Shown piece by piece: positions 1 through 9,800 of a stretch of DNA of 64,000 nt. Location: the NCBI GenBank assembly GCA_034770075.1, contig CM068380.1:28086005-28150004 (forward strand), written 5' to 3'. This DNA is from Aralia elata. Its lineage: Eukaryota > Streptophyta > Magnoliopsida > Apiales > Araliaceae. The stretch's first letter is position 1, and every line of letters starts with the position of its first letter. Under the pieces are notes generated by a model. The model was given only the letters and a program-made list of their open reading frames with translations, searched no databases and was not told the origin of the DNA. A program made the translations under genes and the position numbers.

Positions 1-603
1 CTCCTTTCTTCCTATTTGATTGCAAAATTTCTCTCTTTTTCCTCTCAATTTCCGTGCTCTTTTGCTGCTGGAATTTCCTTCTTCTTCCCAATTCTTTTCA
101 AAATTTGCTGAACCCCCTGCATGCTGCCTGAAGCTGGCTTAAATAGGCTGGCCAGAGCCAGCCGCAGATCTATCTGCGGCTGGCCGCAGATGGATCTGCG
201 GCTGGCCAGCTGGCACGCCTCCCATCGCACTCAGCTGGTAGTGCTGATTTCCCGGTTTTCGTGCTGGCGCACCCACTTGGCCGCAGATCTATCCGCGGCT
301 GGCGGGCTTGACTTTCTCGATTTTCGTGCCACGCCTCGATTTTCGTACCGCAACGTCGGTTTTCGCTGACAGGCTCGTATTCCGCAGTCCGGGAACTTCC
401 GGGAGACGTGCCAACCTCATTCGGAAATGCCTGCCTCGGACGGTCATGCTGTCACGTCGACTTGGGCTGCCCAAATCATTGCGGCGGTGCCGGGCGCTCG
501 CCCTTGTGCCCGCTCTTTTGCTCCTGCAAGCTGGTTCAATTGACGATTTCGCCCTCCTGTCAAGGTTAGTAGTAGAAGGAAACGCAAAATTTGGGTGTCT
601 ACA
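1..603 (-). repeat. 3' LTR of Tat/Ogre-type copy A1, truncated by window edge
   Basis: This is the right-hand 603 bp of an LTR whose plus-strand end is TGTCTACA at 596-603; read on the minus strand it begins TGTAGACACCC. A polypurine tract follows directly at 604, so it is the 3' LTR of a minus-strand element. It matches the full LTRs at 16962 and 33232 but is visibly more divergent from them than they are from each other. It holds the U3 promoter: palindromes at 161-180, 183-202 and 280-299 and a TATTTAA box at 139-145 on the minus strand. The rest of the LTR and any target duplication lie outside the window. Confidence 0.88.
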
Positions 604-619
604 GCTGCCCCTCTTTATC
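604..619 (-). promoter_or_regulatory. Polypurine tract of copy A1
   Basis: Read on the minus strand this is GATAAAGAGGGGCAGC directly before the LTR start TGTAGACACC. It is the expected plus-strand priming site of an LTR retrotransposon. The same string precedes the LTR in copies B, C and E. Confidence 0.8.
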
Positions 620-836
620 ATGTTTATGAAATGATAAATGAAATGAAACAGGATAAAGAATAGACACTCGATGCATGAATGACAGTGTGTAAGAATGACA
701 GTGCATACATGATGCCTCACACATATAGCTTATGATGCAACATAAGATGTAATGCATGCAAGACATTCGTAAGAGTGTCAATGTATCAACCCCTTGACCG
801 TGTTTGTTAGTCTTTGGGTTCACTCCTTCAATACAT
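620..836. other. Spacer between PPT and minisatellite (A1)
   Basis: About 215 bp rich in ATGCAT, CATTC and ACAGT words, conserved in copies B (19114-19329), C and E. No coding capacity is evident. It is part of the 3' untranslated region of the genomic RNA. Confidence 0.5.
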
Positions 837-1825
837 CGTCTCGTTCGGGGCCGGGTATCGTCGCCGGTCACCCATCGCGTAACCCCCGGTTATCGTCGCC
901 GGTTGGTTATCTTGTCGGAGCCGGTTATCGTCGCCGGTCATCCATCTCGTGATCGCCGGTTATCGTCGCCGGTCGATCGTCATGTCGGGGCCGGGTATCG
1001 TCGCCGGTCACCCATCTCGTAACCCCCGGTTATCGTCGCCGGTTGGTTATCTTGTCGGAGCCGGTTATCGTCGCCGGTCATCCATTTCGTGATCGCCGGT
1101 TATCGTTGCCGGTCGATCGTCATGTCGGGGCCGGGTATCGTCGCCGGTCACCCATCTCGTAACCCCCGGTTATCGTCGCCGGTTGGTTGTCTGTCGGAGC
1201 CGGTTATCGTCGCCGGTCATCCATCTCGTGATCGCCGGTTATCGTCGCCGGTCGATCGTCATGTCGGGGCCGGGTATCGTCGCCGGTCACCCATCTCGTA
1301 ACCCCCGGTTATCGTCGCCGGTTGGTTATCTGTCGGAGCCGGTTATCGTCGCCGGTCATCCATCTCGTGATCGCCGGTTATCGTCGCCGGTCGATCGTCA
1401 TGTCGGGGCCGGGTATCGTCGCCGGTCACCCATCTCGTAACCCCCGGTTATCGTCGCCGGTTGGTTATCTTGTCGGAGCCGGTTATCGTCGCCGGTCATC
1501 CATCTCGTGATCGCCGGTTATCGTCGCCGGTCGATCGTCTCGTCGGGGCCGGGTATCGTCGCCGGTCACCCATCACGTAACCCCCGGTTATCGTCGCCGG
1601 TTGGTTATCTTGTCGGAGCCGGTTATCGTCGCCGGACATCCATCTCGTGATCGCCGGTTATCGTCGCCGGTCGATCGTCATGTCGGGGCCGGGTATCGTC
1701 GCCGGTCACCCATCACGTAACCCCCGGTTATCGTCGCCGGTCATCCATCTCGTGATCGCCGGTTATCGTCGCCGGTCGATCGTCTCGTCGGGGCCGGGTA
1801 TCGTCGCCGGTCACCCATCGCGTAA
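837..1825. repeat. Minisatellite, about 7 x 139-140 bp (two 70-bp halves), copy A1
   Basis: A tandem array of a CG-rich unit built on GCCGGTTATCGTCGCCGG, with spacer words such as CATCTCGTAACCCC and GATCGTCATGTCGGGG. Unit starts are 139 or 140 bp apart; the 1-bp difference is CTTGTCGG against CTGTCGG. Each unit is two related 70-bp halves. The unit length is not a multiple of three, so the open frames across it are not genes. Such 3' tandem repeats are known in Tat/Ogre elements and can seed satellite DNA. Confidence 0.92.
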
Positions 1826-1885
1826 ACTTTTCACTTCAACACGTCAAATGGCTTCAAGGGAGCAAGGTGGGGCCCACCAAGGCCA

Positions 1886-1945
1886 GCCGCAGATGGATCT
1901 ACGGCCAGCCGCAGATACATCTGCGGCCAAGATCGGGCTTATAAG
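1886..1945 (+). promoter_or_regulatory. Putative promoter of antisense gene 1 (A1): paired palindromes plus TATA box
   Basis: Two 20-bp palindromes lie at 1886-1905 and 1908-1927 (form GCCGCAGATNNATCTGCGGC, the first with one mismatch), 2 bp apart. A TTATAAG box follows at 1939-1945. The LTR promoter has the same plan on the other strand: palindromes 2 bp apart, then TATTTAA 15 bp on. A start about 30 bp past the box would give a leader exon of about 120 nt ending at the donor at 2089/2090. Promoter activity is inferred. Confidence 0.6.
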
Positions 1946-2089
1946 CCGCGTCCCGCTTCCAGATCTGTCACTTTCAACTTCCAACTCACACATATTCCTC
2001 GCGATTTTTGCTTGTTCGCAAGGGCTTTTCGTCGATTCTTCAACTTTCCTGCAAAAACTGTTCCGGTAGGATTGATCTACACGCTACAG

Positions 2090-2542
2090 GTAACACTTTG
2101 ACCGGTCTCTTTTAAATTTCATCAATGTTTTACTATACATTTGACTATTTGCATGTTTAGAGATAAAATGTATGCTTTACAATGCTATGTAATGTACCAT
2201 CATATATACATGCTATGTATCAACTATGTGAGCCCTATTTTATGTTCATGAGGCGGTCCCACATATTGTTACTCCTTTTCTGCAAGAGAAACATTCCTTA
2301 CATGATGTAATTACACATATGAATGCAATTTAAATCTGTTTGAGGCTTTGATTGATGGAGAACACGTTTGGCTTATGCCTGGGATGTTCAATTTACAAAC
2401 GGAACTCTGCCGATTTTTTTTTTTTTTTTTTTTTTTTCATGCATCATGTTGCATTAATCATATGATGAGGCTAGAAATTTAGAATGTTCATTACATAATT
2501 TTAAAAGGAAACTTACCTTCTTTCTCGCCCGTTCTATTCCAG
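2090..2542 (+). other. Leader (5' UTR) intron of antisense gene 1, copy A1
   Basis: The donor is CTACAG|GTAAC at 2089/2090 and the acceptor TTCTATTCCAG at 2542, two bases before the ATG at 2545. Donor and acceptor are kept in copy B (20896-21369) and in inverted form in C; the donor is also kept in E. The intron carries a poly(T) run (2414-2437) whose length differs between copies (35 T in B). No coding is evident. Splicing is predicted, not observed. Confidence 0.65.
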
Positions 2543-2544
2543 CT

Positions 2545-4520
2545 ATGGATCGTGATGCGCCCAGTAGCTCCTCCGCCTCTCGGACTTCGGGTGTTCGCCG
2601 TCGTAGGGCTGCACCCACTCCTGTTCCTCCTCGGACCCGTCAGGCTCGTCGTTTGACGGAGGCTGTTATTCGTCCTGGTCATCCGGACGTTGAGGAGGCT
2701 GTCCCTCCGGAGGTCGCGGCAGAGGGGCCATCCTCCAGCACACCGGCTCCATCTACTCATCAGGCTCCTTCTGGCGCCTCTGTGCAGATACCCGATCTTT
2801 TGGGTCGGGATCTCAGTCGTCACCCTTCAGCATCTCTCGTGGCTAACGAGGTATATTTCAGCTCTATTCTGATTTCACTCTCAATTTCTCCATTCTCCTT
2901 TTATCCGGATTGACCCCTTGGTGATTGCCCCAGGTACCCGAGTTTACCCAGCCGAGGGGTAACTGGTTCAACATCTACTCCCTTTACGCGGCCCTGCACA
3001 GTGATTATCGGGCGATGGTGGACTCTTGGGGCTTTCGACATTTCTTCACTATCATCCCCCGCCAGTGCCCCTGGGGTTACATGAGGGCTTTATCCGAGCG
3101 ATGGTTCCACCAGACGCAGTCTCTTCATCTCCTCGACTGCGAGGTCGTGTTGACCCCATGGGACTGGAGGTACATTACTGGCATTGAGTTTACCGGGTCC
3201 CGCGTCCCCTTGGATCTTGATATCACTCCTGTGGAGGTTCGAGCTTTGCTGGGCTTCGCTGCTGAGGACCGGGTCTTTAAGGCCCGCAGTATCCGATCTG
3301 GTGCCTTGGCTGTTGATGCAGTCGGGGGTCTCTATGCGATGCCCATTCCAGCGGATCAGGGTACCCGCGACATTCTACTCCGCCGCTTATTCCTGACGAT
3401 CATGAGGGGTTGTTTCCTAGGGAACAACTCCTCCACCATTCATTTCAGCGTCGTGGGAGCGGTTAGAGACGTGGATCGCATCAGTGACTATGACTGGGGG
3501 TCATTCACCTTTGCCTATTTCCTCCACGGCATGCGCCTACGCTCGGAGGGACAGACTGATGCCTGGCTCGGTTTCTACCACTTTCTGCTGGTGAGTCCCT
3601 TCCTCCTCTCTCTTACTGTATTTCTTTTCCTTTCATCTCTTTTCTGTATTTGATAGTGACTCATGCCTTGCCTTGCTTCTATTCACAGTTCTGGGCTTAT
3701 GAGCGGCTTCCATGTCTGAGGCCTATCACTACTCTGGGCCCGGACACTTATCCTCGGGGTCGGCGATGGCATCACAGCACTCTGGAGGAGGTCCCCGTGT
3801 CGGGCAGCTTTGCACATTGTCGTATTCAGCTGGAGTTGATCACGGCTGCCGACGTCGTCTGGATTCCCTACCTCTCCGAGCATTTGACTGTGGGGTTTAC
3901 TGACGGGCATCCTTCCGGCCCGGAGTTTGAGCTTTCTACCCGTCGCCTCACTTTGCAGAGTGTTGGAGGCTGGGTGATGTATCTGGGAGTGAGCGGCGCA
4001 TTCAGATTGCGTCACTGGGGAGATCCGCATCCCGCACTCCCTTTCTTTCACTACTTTCTGGCCGCTGGATTCTCAGCCTTCAGAGATCATGCTTGCCGGG
4101 GAGGATGGTCGGATGCTTTCCACAGGTCCCACTACGAGTGATGCATTCCGTACATGGTGGGTGCCCCGTACCATCGGTCCTCAGACTCGGGCCACTTTCT
4201 TCCTTGGAGACATGGTTCCAGGCTCGGTGACGATGACCGATTGGGCTGCCTGTGTTCGGACCCCTACCCACGCTGAGCAGATCGCCTCATTGACCCGTCA
4301 GGTAGATCAGTTGTCGCTGTTTATTCGGGGGTTGGGCCGGACCCCGGAGGAGGCTTACACCTACGATCCTGACGGTGCAGGTTATGATGCAGGCCCGAGT
4401 TCATCTGATGCCACAGCGCATCCCTACATTCCTGATATGAACTTTGGTCCTCCGAGCTCGGCGACTCCAGGGGATCAGTTCGAGGATCCTGCTTTCATAG
4501 ATGATACTGATTTTATTTAG
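2545..4520 (+). pseudogene. Antisense gene 1, plant-mobile-domain protein, copy A1 (frameshifted in exon 3)
   Basis: Three exons: 2545-2850 (102 codons), 2934-3590 (219 codons), 3689-4520, with GT-AG introns 2851-2933 and 3591-3688 that keep phase 0. Exon 1 is Ser/Pro/Arg-rich with a basic GVRRRR run. Exons 2-3 hold a PMD-type (PF10536/MAIN-MAIL1-like) domain; typical blocks are LTPWDWRYITGI, RDVDRISDYDWGSFTFAY and the exon-junction motif FYHFLLV/FWAYERLP. The tail is acidic (DDTDFI, then stop). Compared with copy B, small indels around 3987-4015 break the frame after MYLG, and the original frame resumes near 4089. Its neighbours are the promoter and leader intron upstream and gene 2 downstream on the same strand. 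Confidence 0.82.
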
Positions 4521-4737
4521 ACCAGGATAGGATAGGGTCTTTTGTATCAGCACCTGCTTAGATTTCTTTTTCATTTATGCACTATGTACATGAACTCATT
4601 TATTTATTTATGCACAGTCTTCTTTTTTCATTTTTATGGGATTCACCTGCTTTATTATTAACTGTATGATGCATGCTTCTTATTTATGGGTAGAGAATGA
4701 CCCCTGTACAGTCTTTTTTGATACTATTTTTTCACAG
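4521..4737 (+). other. Intergenic segment between antisense genes 1 and 2 (A1)
   Basis: About 217 bp, T-rich at the end, finishing in TTTTTTCACAG directly against the ATG of gene 2. That is a good 3' splice acceptor, so gene 2 may be reached by splicing from an upstream exon. The donor is not identified. The segment is conserved in B (23344-23557). Confidence 0.5.
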
Positions 4738-6303
4738 ATGTCGTCCTCAGATGCCGTGGTTCGCTTGGATTCCATTCCTCCCACAGGGTTGGTGGGCAGC
4801 CTCCTCCGCTGGTTGGATAGTTTACTGCCGGCAGGTAGGATTACCGCAGATGGTCTTTTGGGACATTCTTGGTCCTTATTGACCTTTCAGGTGCCAGCGA
4901 GCTTTGTGGATGGTCTTCTGAGCTATTGGGCCCCTGCCCGTCAGGTGTTTAGGTTAGGGACAGTAGAGCTGACCCCCACCCTTGAGGAGTATGCTCGCTT
5001 CACCGGCTTGCCCCTGGATAGACCTTGTGCTAGGATCACAGTTGGTTCCATGCGCCGTCAATTCTTGACTTTCACTGGTTTGCGAAGGGCTGTCCTGTTG
5101 CCGGTGATCACATCAAACCATATGGTTCCCCTTCAGTTCTTGATTGACCGATTTGGCTCGCCTGACAGTTTCCGTCTCTTCCTCGGTGATTTTTCCGTGT
5201 CCGAGGAGCGCTGGGACGCCTTGAGAGTGGACGTTCTGATGGCCTGTGTCATCTCAGTTCTGTACTTGCCTGCAGGGTCCGATCATTTGGACATGCGGAT
5301 TGTTGCGGCTGTTAGGGCCCTTCAGGAGGATCACACCATTCTCCCCATGATATTGGCGGATACCTATATGTCGGCCACATATTGCCAGTCCTTCCGAGGG
5401 AGATTCTTCAGAGGGAGTTCGACCTTATTGTATGTGTGGTTCATGAGCCATCTCAGCCCCATCGGCTACTTCTGCCGCCAAGGGTTTTGCTTCAGTCACA
5501 ACATAGCCGCGCAGTTTTCGTTTCGTCCCGTGAGCTGTACTGATGTGACCTCCTGGATATCCTTTTTGTCCGTCATTGAGGACCCTTTTCATCTATTGGT
5601 CTACTCAGGCTATTGCTCCTTCAGGCGCTTCTTGACTCATGTGCCTAACCTGGATTTCATCCCCATTGCTGGTCTGAGGGGTGTGACGACCTATCATCCC
5701 CTGGCGGTTATGGGGCAGTTTGATCAGACACAGGATCTACACCCCTTCGCGGGTGCAGCCGCATACCGATTCCTTATATCATCCTGTACAGAGAGGGATC
5801 TATTGCAGGTATACGAGCTTTGGGATTGCAGGATCTTTGCCGAATATAGTGAAAGCTGTCACATCCAGACATTTGCCTACGTACAGTGGTTGCGTGGAGA
5901 CCTGGATTCGGCTAGTTTGAGTCGGACTGGGGCCTTTGATGACTCTGGAGTGATTTTCACAGAAGATACCACAGACCACCCCATTTCAGCCGATTCTGCC
6001 CCGAGTCGGGTCGCTGAGGATTCCCGACTCCGCCTGGCCCTGATTACTACTGAAGCCGAGAGGGATGCCGCCCTTGCCGAGAGAGATGAGGCCATTCGGG
6101 CGAGAGATGCTGCCATTGCCGATAGAGAGGCCATAGTATTTCAGACCATGGCAGTGGTAGATGCTCATTTTGGGACTATCAGCCGAGCTACTGCTTTACT
6201 GGATCGTATTGATATGATGGGGCAGCAGATTGCAGGAGATGCTGATGCTTCAGATCTATCCACCACCCTATCCATCTTGCTTCGGCTAGTTTCAGATTTG
6301 TAG
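4738..6303 (+). CDS. Antisense gene 2, DUF7745-like protein with coiled-coil tail, copy A1 (intact)
   Basis: A 521-aa open frame. I start it at ATG 4738 (MSSSDAVV) and not at 4636, because TTTTTTCACAG abuts 4738, B shares that point, and the upstream 34 codons are hydrophobic intron-like sequence. Blocks I associate with plant DUF7745 proteins, from memory, are ELTPTLEEYARFTGLPLD, VLMACVISVLYLPAG, ILPMILADTYMSA, LLYVWFMSHLSP and IAGLRGVTTYHPL. Residues about 420-460 are a charged heptad-like stretch (ERDAALAERDEAIRARDA) suggesting a coiled coil and oligomerisation. No catalytic motif or signal peptide is seen. The function of the family is unknown. It lies tail to tail with pol. Confidence 0.78.
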   Translation: MSSSDAVVRLDSIPPTGLVGSLLRWLDSLLPAGRITADGLLGHSWSLLTFQVPASFVDGLLSYWAPARQVFRLGTVELTPTLEEYARFTGLPLDRPCARITVGSMRRQFLTFTGLRRAVLLPVITSNHMVPLQFLIDRFGSPDSFRLFLGDFSVSEERWDALRVDVLMACVISVLYLPAGSDHLDMRIVAAVRALQEDHTILPMILADTYMSATYCQSFRGRFFRGSSTLLYVWFMSHLSPIGYFCRQGFCFSHNIAAQFSFRPVSCTDVTSWISFLSVIEDPFHLLVYSGYCSFRRFLTHVPNLDFIPIAGLRGVTTYHPLAVMGQFDQTQDLHPFAGAAAYRFLISSCTERDLLQVYELWDCRIFAEYSESCHIQTFAYVQWLRGDLDSASLSRTGAFDDSGVIFTEDTTDHPISADSAPSRVAEDSRLRLALITTEAERDAALAERDEAIRARDAAIADREAIVFQTMAVVDAHFGTISRATALLDRIDMMGQQIAGDADASDLSTTLSILLRLVSDL

Positions 6304-6364
6304 ATTATTTTATTTCCTGCATAGACTGTGTTGGTTTCATCAGTTATTGAAAGAGAGATCTTGT

Positions 6365-6370
6365 AATAAA
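6365..6370 (+). terminator. Poly(A) signal AATAAA of the antisense unit (A1)
   Basis: AATAAA in CTTGTAATAAAACGAC lies 62 bp past the stop of gene 2. It is retained in B (25186-25191) and, inverted, in C (37047-37052), where gene 2 itself is missing. Confidence 0.6.
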
Positions 6371-6812
6371 ACGACTTATATATATAGACATGCATTTGAA
6401 TTTAGTCATTTTCCCCCTTTTATCGTATCATTGCCACCCATTGGATCATCATTTTATCCAACTGACCATGATTTTGACATTTCGCCTTCTTTCTTTCCTC
6501 AAGACTTGATGGAGATTTGACAGATATTGCCGCACACCTTTTGATTTCGTCGGATTGAACCTCAGATTTTGGATAACTGTTTGGGTTGGATCTGGGTATG
6601 GATTCTGGGATGAAAACTGGTTAGGCCAGTTGGTTTCGGGAAGGTTTTGAGGGTGTAGGAAGGTTTTATCTGGCTATCGAAAATTGGTTTTGGTTAGGAA
6701 AGGATTGTTTTTTAAAGGATCGGACCGCGCCATGATGGCTGCCTACGTACCCCCTCAAGTTGGGAGATCAGGTCCTACGTAGTTCGCTCTCAAGGAAAAA
6801 GGACCTGATGAT
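6371..6812. other. Convergent spacer between gene 2 and pol (A1)
   Basis: About 440 bp between the antisense poly(A) signal and the pol stop. I see no ORF. It contains a conserved block with CGCGCCATGATGGCTGCCTA and GGGAGATCAGGTCCTACGTA that recurs in B and, inverted, in C (near 36640-36700). Confidence 0.5.
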
Positions 6813-9800
6813 TCAAGCGTAGAACCGCTTCACCGAGTCAGAATTGAGGGGTTGTGGAAATACCTCACCATCCATTTCTTGCAATATGAGGGCTCCTCCG
6901 GATAGCACTTTCTTGATCACAAATGGCCCTTCCCAGTTCGGGGCAAACTCCCCTTGGCCTCGTCTTGACAAGGCATGACTCTTTTCAACACCAAATCATT
7001 TTCCTTGAACTTCCGAAGTCTTATCTTTTTATCGTACGATCGAGAGATCCTCTGTTGATATAGCTGACCATGCCAAACGGCAGCCACTCTCCTTTCATCA
7101 ATCAGGGCCAATTGGTCGTATCGACTTTGCATCCAATCCTCCTCGCTTATCTGAGCATCGATCACTATTCTGAGGGACGCCATCTCAACTTCAACTGGCA
7201 GGACAGCCTCCATTCCATATACCAAGGCGTATGGGGTTGCCCCTGTGGAAGTACGCGTTGACGTTCGGTAGGCTAGCAAGGTGAGGGGTAACAAATCCGG
7301 CCATCCCCGATGATTAGCAGACATTTTTGCCATGATCTTCTTGATGTTTTTATTTGCAGCCTCCACTGCCCCATTCATCTTAGGACGGTAAATGACGGAA
7401 TTGAGATGCTTGATCTTGAACTGGTCACACAGTTTCTTCATGAGGGCGTTGTTCAAATTCTTGGCATTGTCGGAGACCACAACCTCAGGTTGCCCATATC
7501 GGCAAATGACATTATTCCTGACAAAGTTGACGATGACCTCCTGAGTTACTTTAGGGAAAGAGGCTGCTTCTACCCATTTGGTGAAATAATCGATCATGAC
7601 GAAGATGAATCGGTGCCCGTTGCTTGCTTTGGGCTCTATCGGTCCGATCACGTCCATTCCCCACATTGAGAATGGCCACGGGGAGGTCATACAGCGCAGT
7701 TCATTGGGGGGCGTATGGATCACATTACCGTGCGCCTGACATTGGTAACATCGTTTGACATGATCATCACAGTCAGCTTTTAAAGTCAACCAATAATGCC
7801 CTGTTCTCAAAATCTTCCTGGCCCGTATCGGTCCACTCATGTGTGGCCCACACACTCCGCCATGGATTTCATTCATAATCTTTTGGGCCTGCGTTTCATC
7901 CACGCACTGCAACAGTCCCAACCCAGCATCCCTCTTGTAGAGTGAATCGCCACTCAGGTAAAACTTCATCGCCATCTTTTGAATTCTCATCCTTTCAGTC
8001 CGATTTGCCTGATCGGGAAGGGATCTGTCTCTCAGATATTCCCTTATGTCGTGATACCAGGGCTGCCTTGCCATCACCACCTCGTTTGACAACACTGCCA
8101 CATTTTCCTCATATGCCGGGGCATTCTGTACGGTGATCTCAATCTGTGGACTGTCCCTACTCTTGATCACGTGGATTAAGGAAGCCAAAGTCGCCAACGC
8201 ATCGGCAAAATCATTTCGTCCCCGAGGAACATGGCGGAAAGCGATATCCTCGAACTCTTGCATAAGCTGGGTGACACAACGATGGTATGGAAGTAACCGA
8301 AGCTCCTTAGTGTTGTATACCCCGATTGCTTGTCTGATTACCAATTCTGAATCCCCGAACACCGCTAGTCTTTTTACTCCCATGTCCCGGGCCAATCGGA
8401 GTCCCAAGATACACCCCTCGTATTCAGCAGTGTTGTTCGAATTGCTGAAACGAAGTTTAGTGGCCACGGGGTATTGTTCTCCGGTGATAGAGACTAGGAC
8501 CGCTCCGGCTCCTGCCCCCTCGGCATTCATGGCACCATCAAAATACAGCTTCCAGAAATGTCCCTCGTCATCACATTTTTCGCGCGATACCCAAAATATA
8601 TCCTCGCCCGGGAGAGGAGTTTCTAACGGCTCCATCCCTCCTGCCGGGGCTTCTGCCAACTGATCTGCAATTCCCTGCCCTTTCATGGCCTTTTGGGTCA
8701 CGTACACCATGTCAAACTGTTGTAAAATTAACTGCCATCTTGATAGTCGACAATTCAGCATGGGCCTTTCGAAAATATATTTCAGGGGGTCCATTCTTGA
8801 TATCAGGTACGTTGTAATGCCCATGGAGGTAGTGCTGTAATCTCCCTGCAGCCCAGGCCAGAGCACAACAGGTCTTCTCAATGGGAAGTGTAATTCTGCT
8901 CACATTGGCTAAATCTTTTGCTGAGGTAATAGATGGCCTGCTCTTTTCCCGCCTCATTTTTCTGTCCCAACATACATCCCATCGCGATGGCATTTACCGA
9001 TATATACATAAACAGAGGGATCCCATCCTTCGGGGGTACCAGCACTGGTGCCTCCGTCAATTGTTTCTTAATGGTCTGAAACGCCCTCTGACATTGCTCA
9101 TTCCATTCTTGGGACACCCCTTTTCTTAACAGTTTAAAAATCGGTTCACATGTAGTCGTCAAGTGGGATATAAAACGGCTGATGAAGTTTATTCTCCCCA
9201 GGAATCCTCTTATCTCCTTTTCCGTGTGGGGTGCCGGCATATCCACAATGGCCTTAATCTTTGCTGGATCCAACTCAATGCCCCGATCACTAACCAGGAA
9301 ACCCAAGAGCTTGCCCGACTGTACTCCGAAAGTGCACTTGGCTGGATTGAGTTTCAAATTATACTTTCTGAGCCGATCGAATAGCTTTTTGAGATGAGTT
9401 ATATGATCGGACTCTACCTTCGATTTCACAATAATGTCATCTACGTAGACCTCTATCTCCTTGTGCATCATATCGTGGAACAAGGCCATCATGGCTCTCT
9501 GATAAGTAGCCCCTGCATTTGTGAGACCGAAAGCCAGTCGTCTATAGCAGAAAGTGCCCCAAGGGGTGATGAATGCGGTCTTTTCCCGGTCTTCTTCCGC
9601 CACCATTATCTGATGATATCCCGCAAAGCAATCCACAAAGGAATACATTTCGTACTGGGCCGTGTTATCTACCAGGATGTGTATGAAAGGCACCGGGAAG
9701 TTATCCTTGAGACTGGCCTTGTTTAGATCTCTGTAGTCTACACACACCCTCACCTTTCCTCCAGGTTTAGCCACTAGGACCACATTGGATAGCCATTCCG

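Noticed and set aside
289..634. Frames of 100-160 codons within the LTRs on either strand (also at 18665-19128, 34933-35424, 42572-43085)
   Set aside because: They lie in U3 with the promoter palindromes, are not kept open between LTR copies, and match no family.
804..2069. Overlapping plus-strand frames repeating GYRRRS/IVAGHPSR-like peptides
   Set aside because: They run through the 139/140-bp minisatellite. The period is not a multiple of three, so successive units use different frames. The same holds at 19244-20629 and, inverted, at 39552-42069 and 45508-46261.
4636..4737. N-terminal extension of gene 2 from the ATG at 4636
   Set aside because: It is T-rich and intron-like, and ends in a strong acceptor at 4737; the charged, conserved protein begins at 4738.
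8133..8663. 176-codon plus-strand frame opposite the archaeal-type RNase H
   Set aside because: It mirrors the conserved minus-strand pol frame, recurs identically placed in B (26955-27485), and has no promoter or homology of its own.
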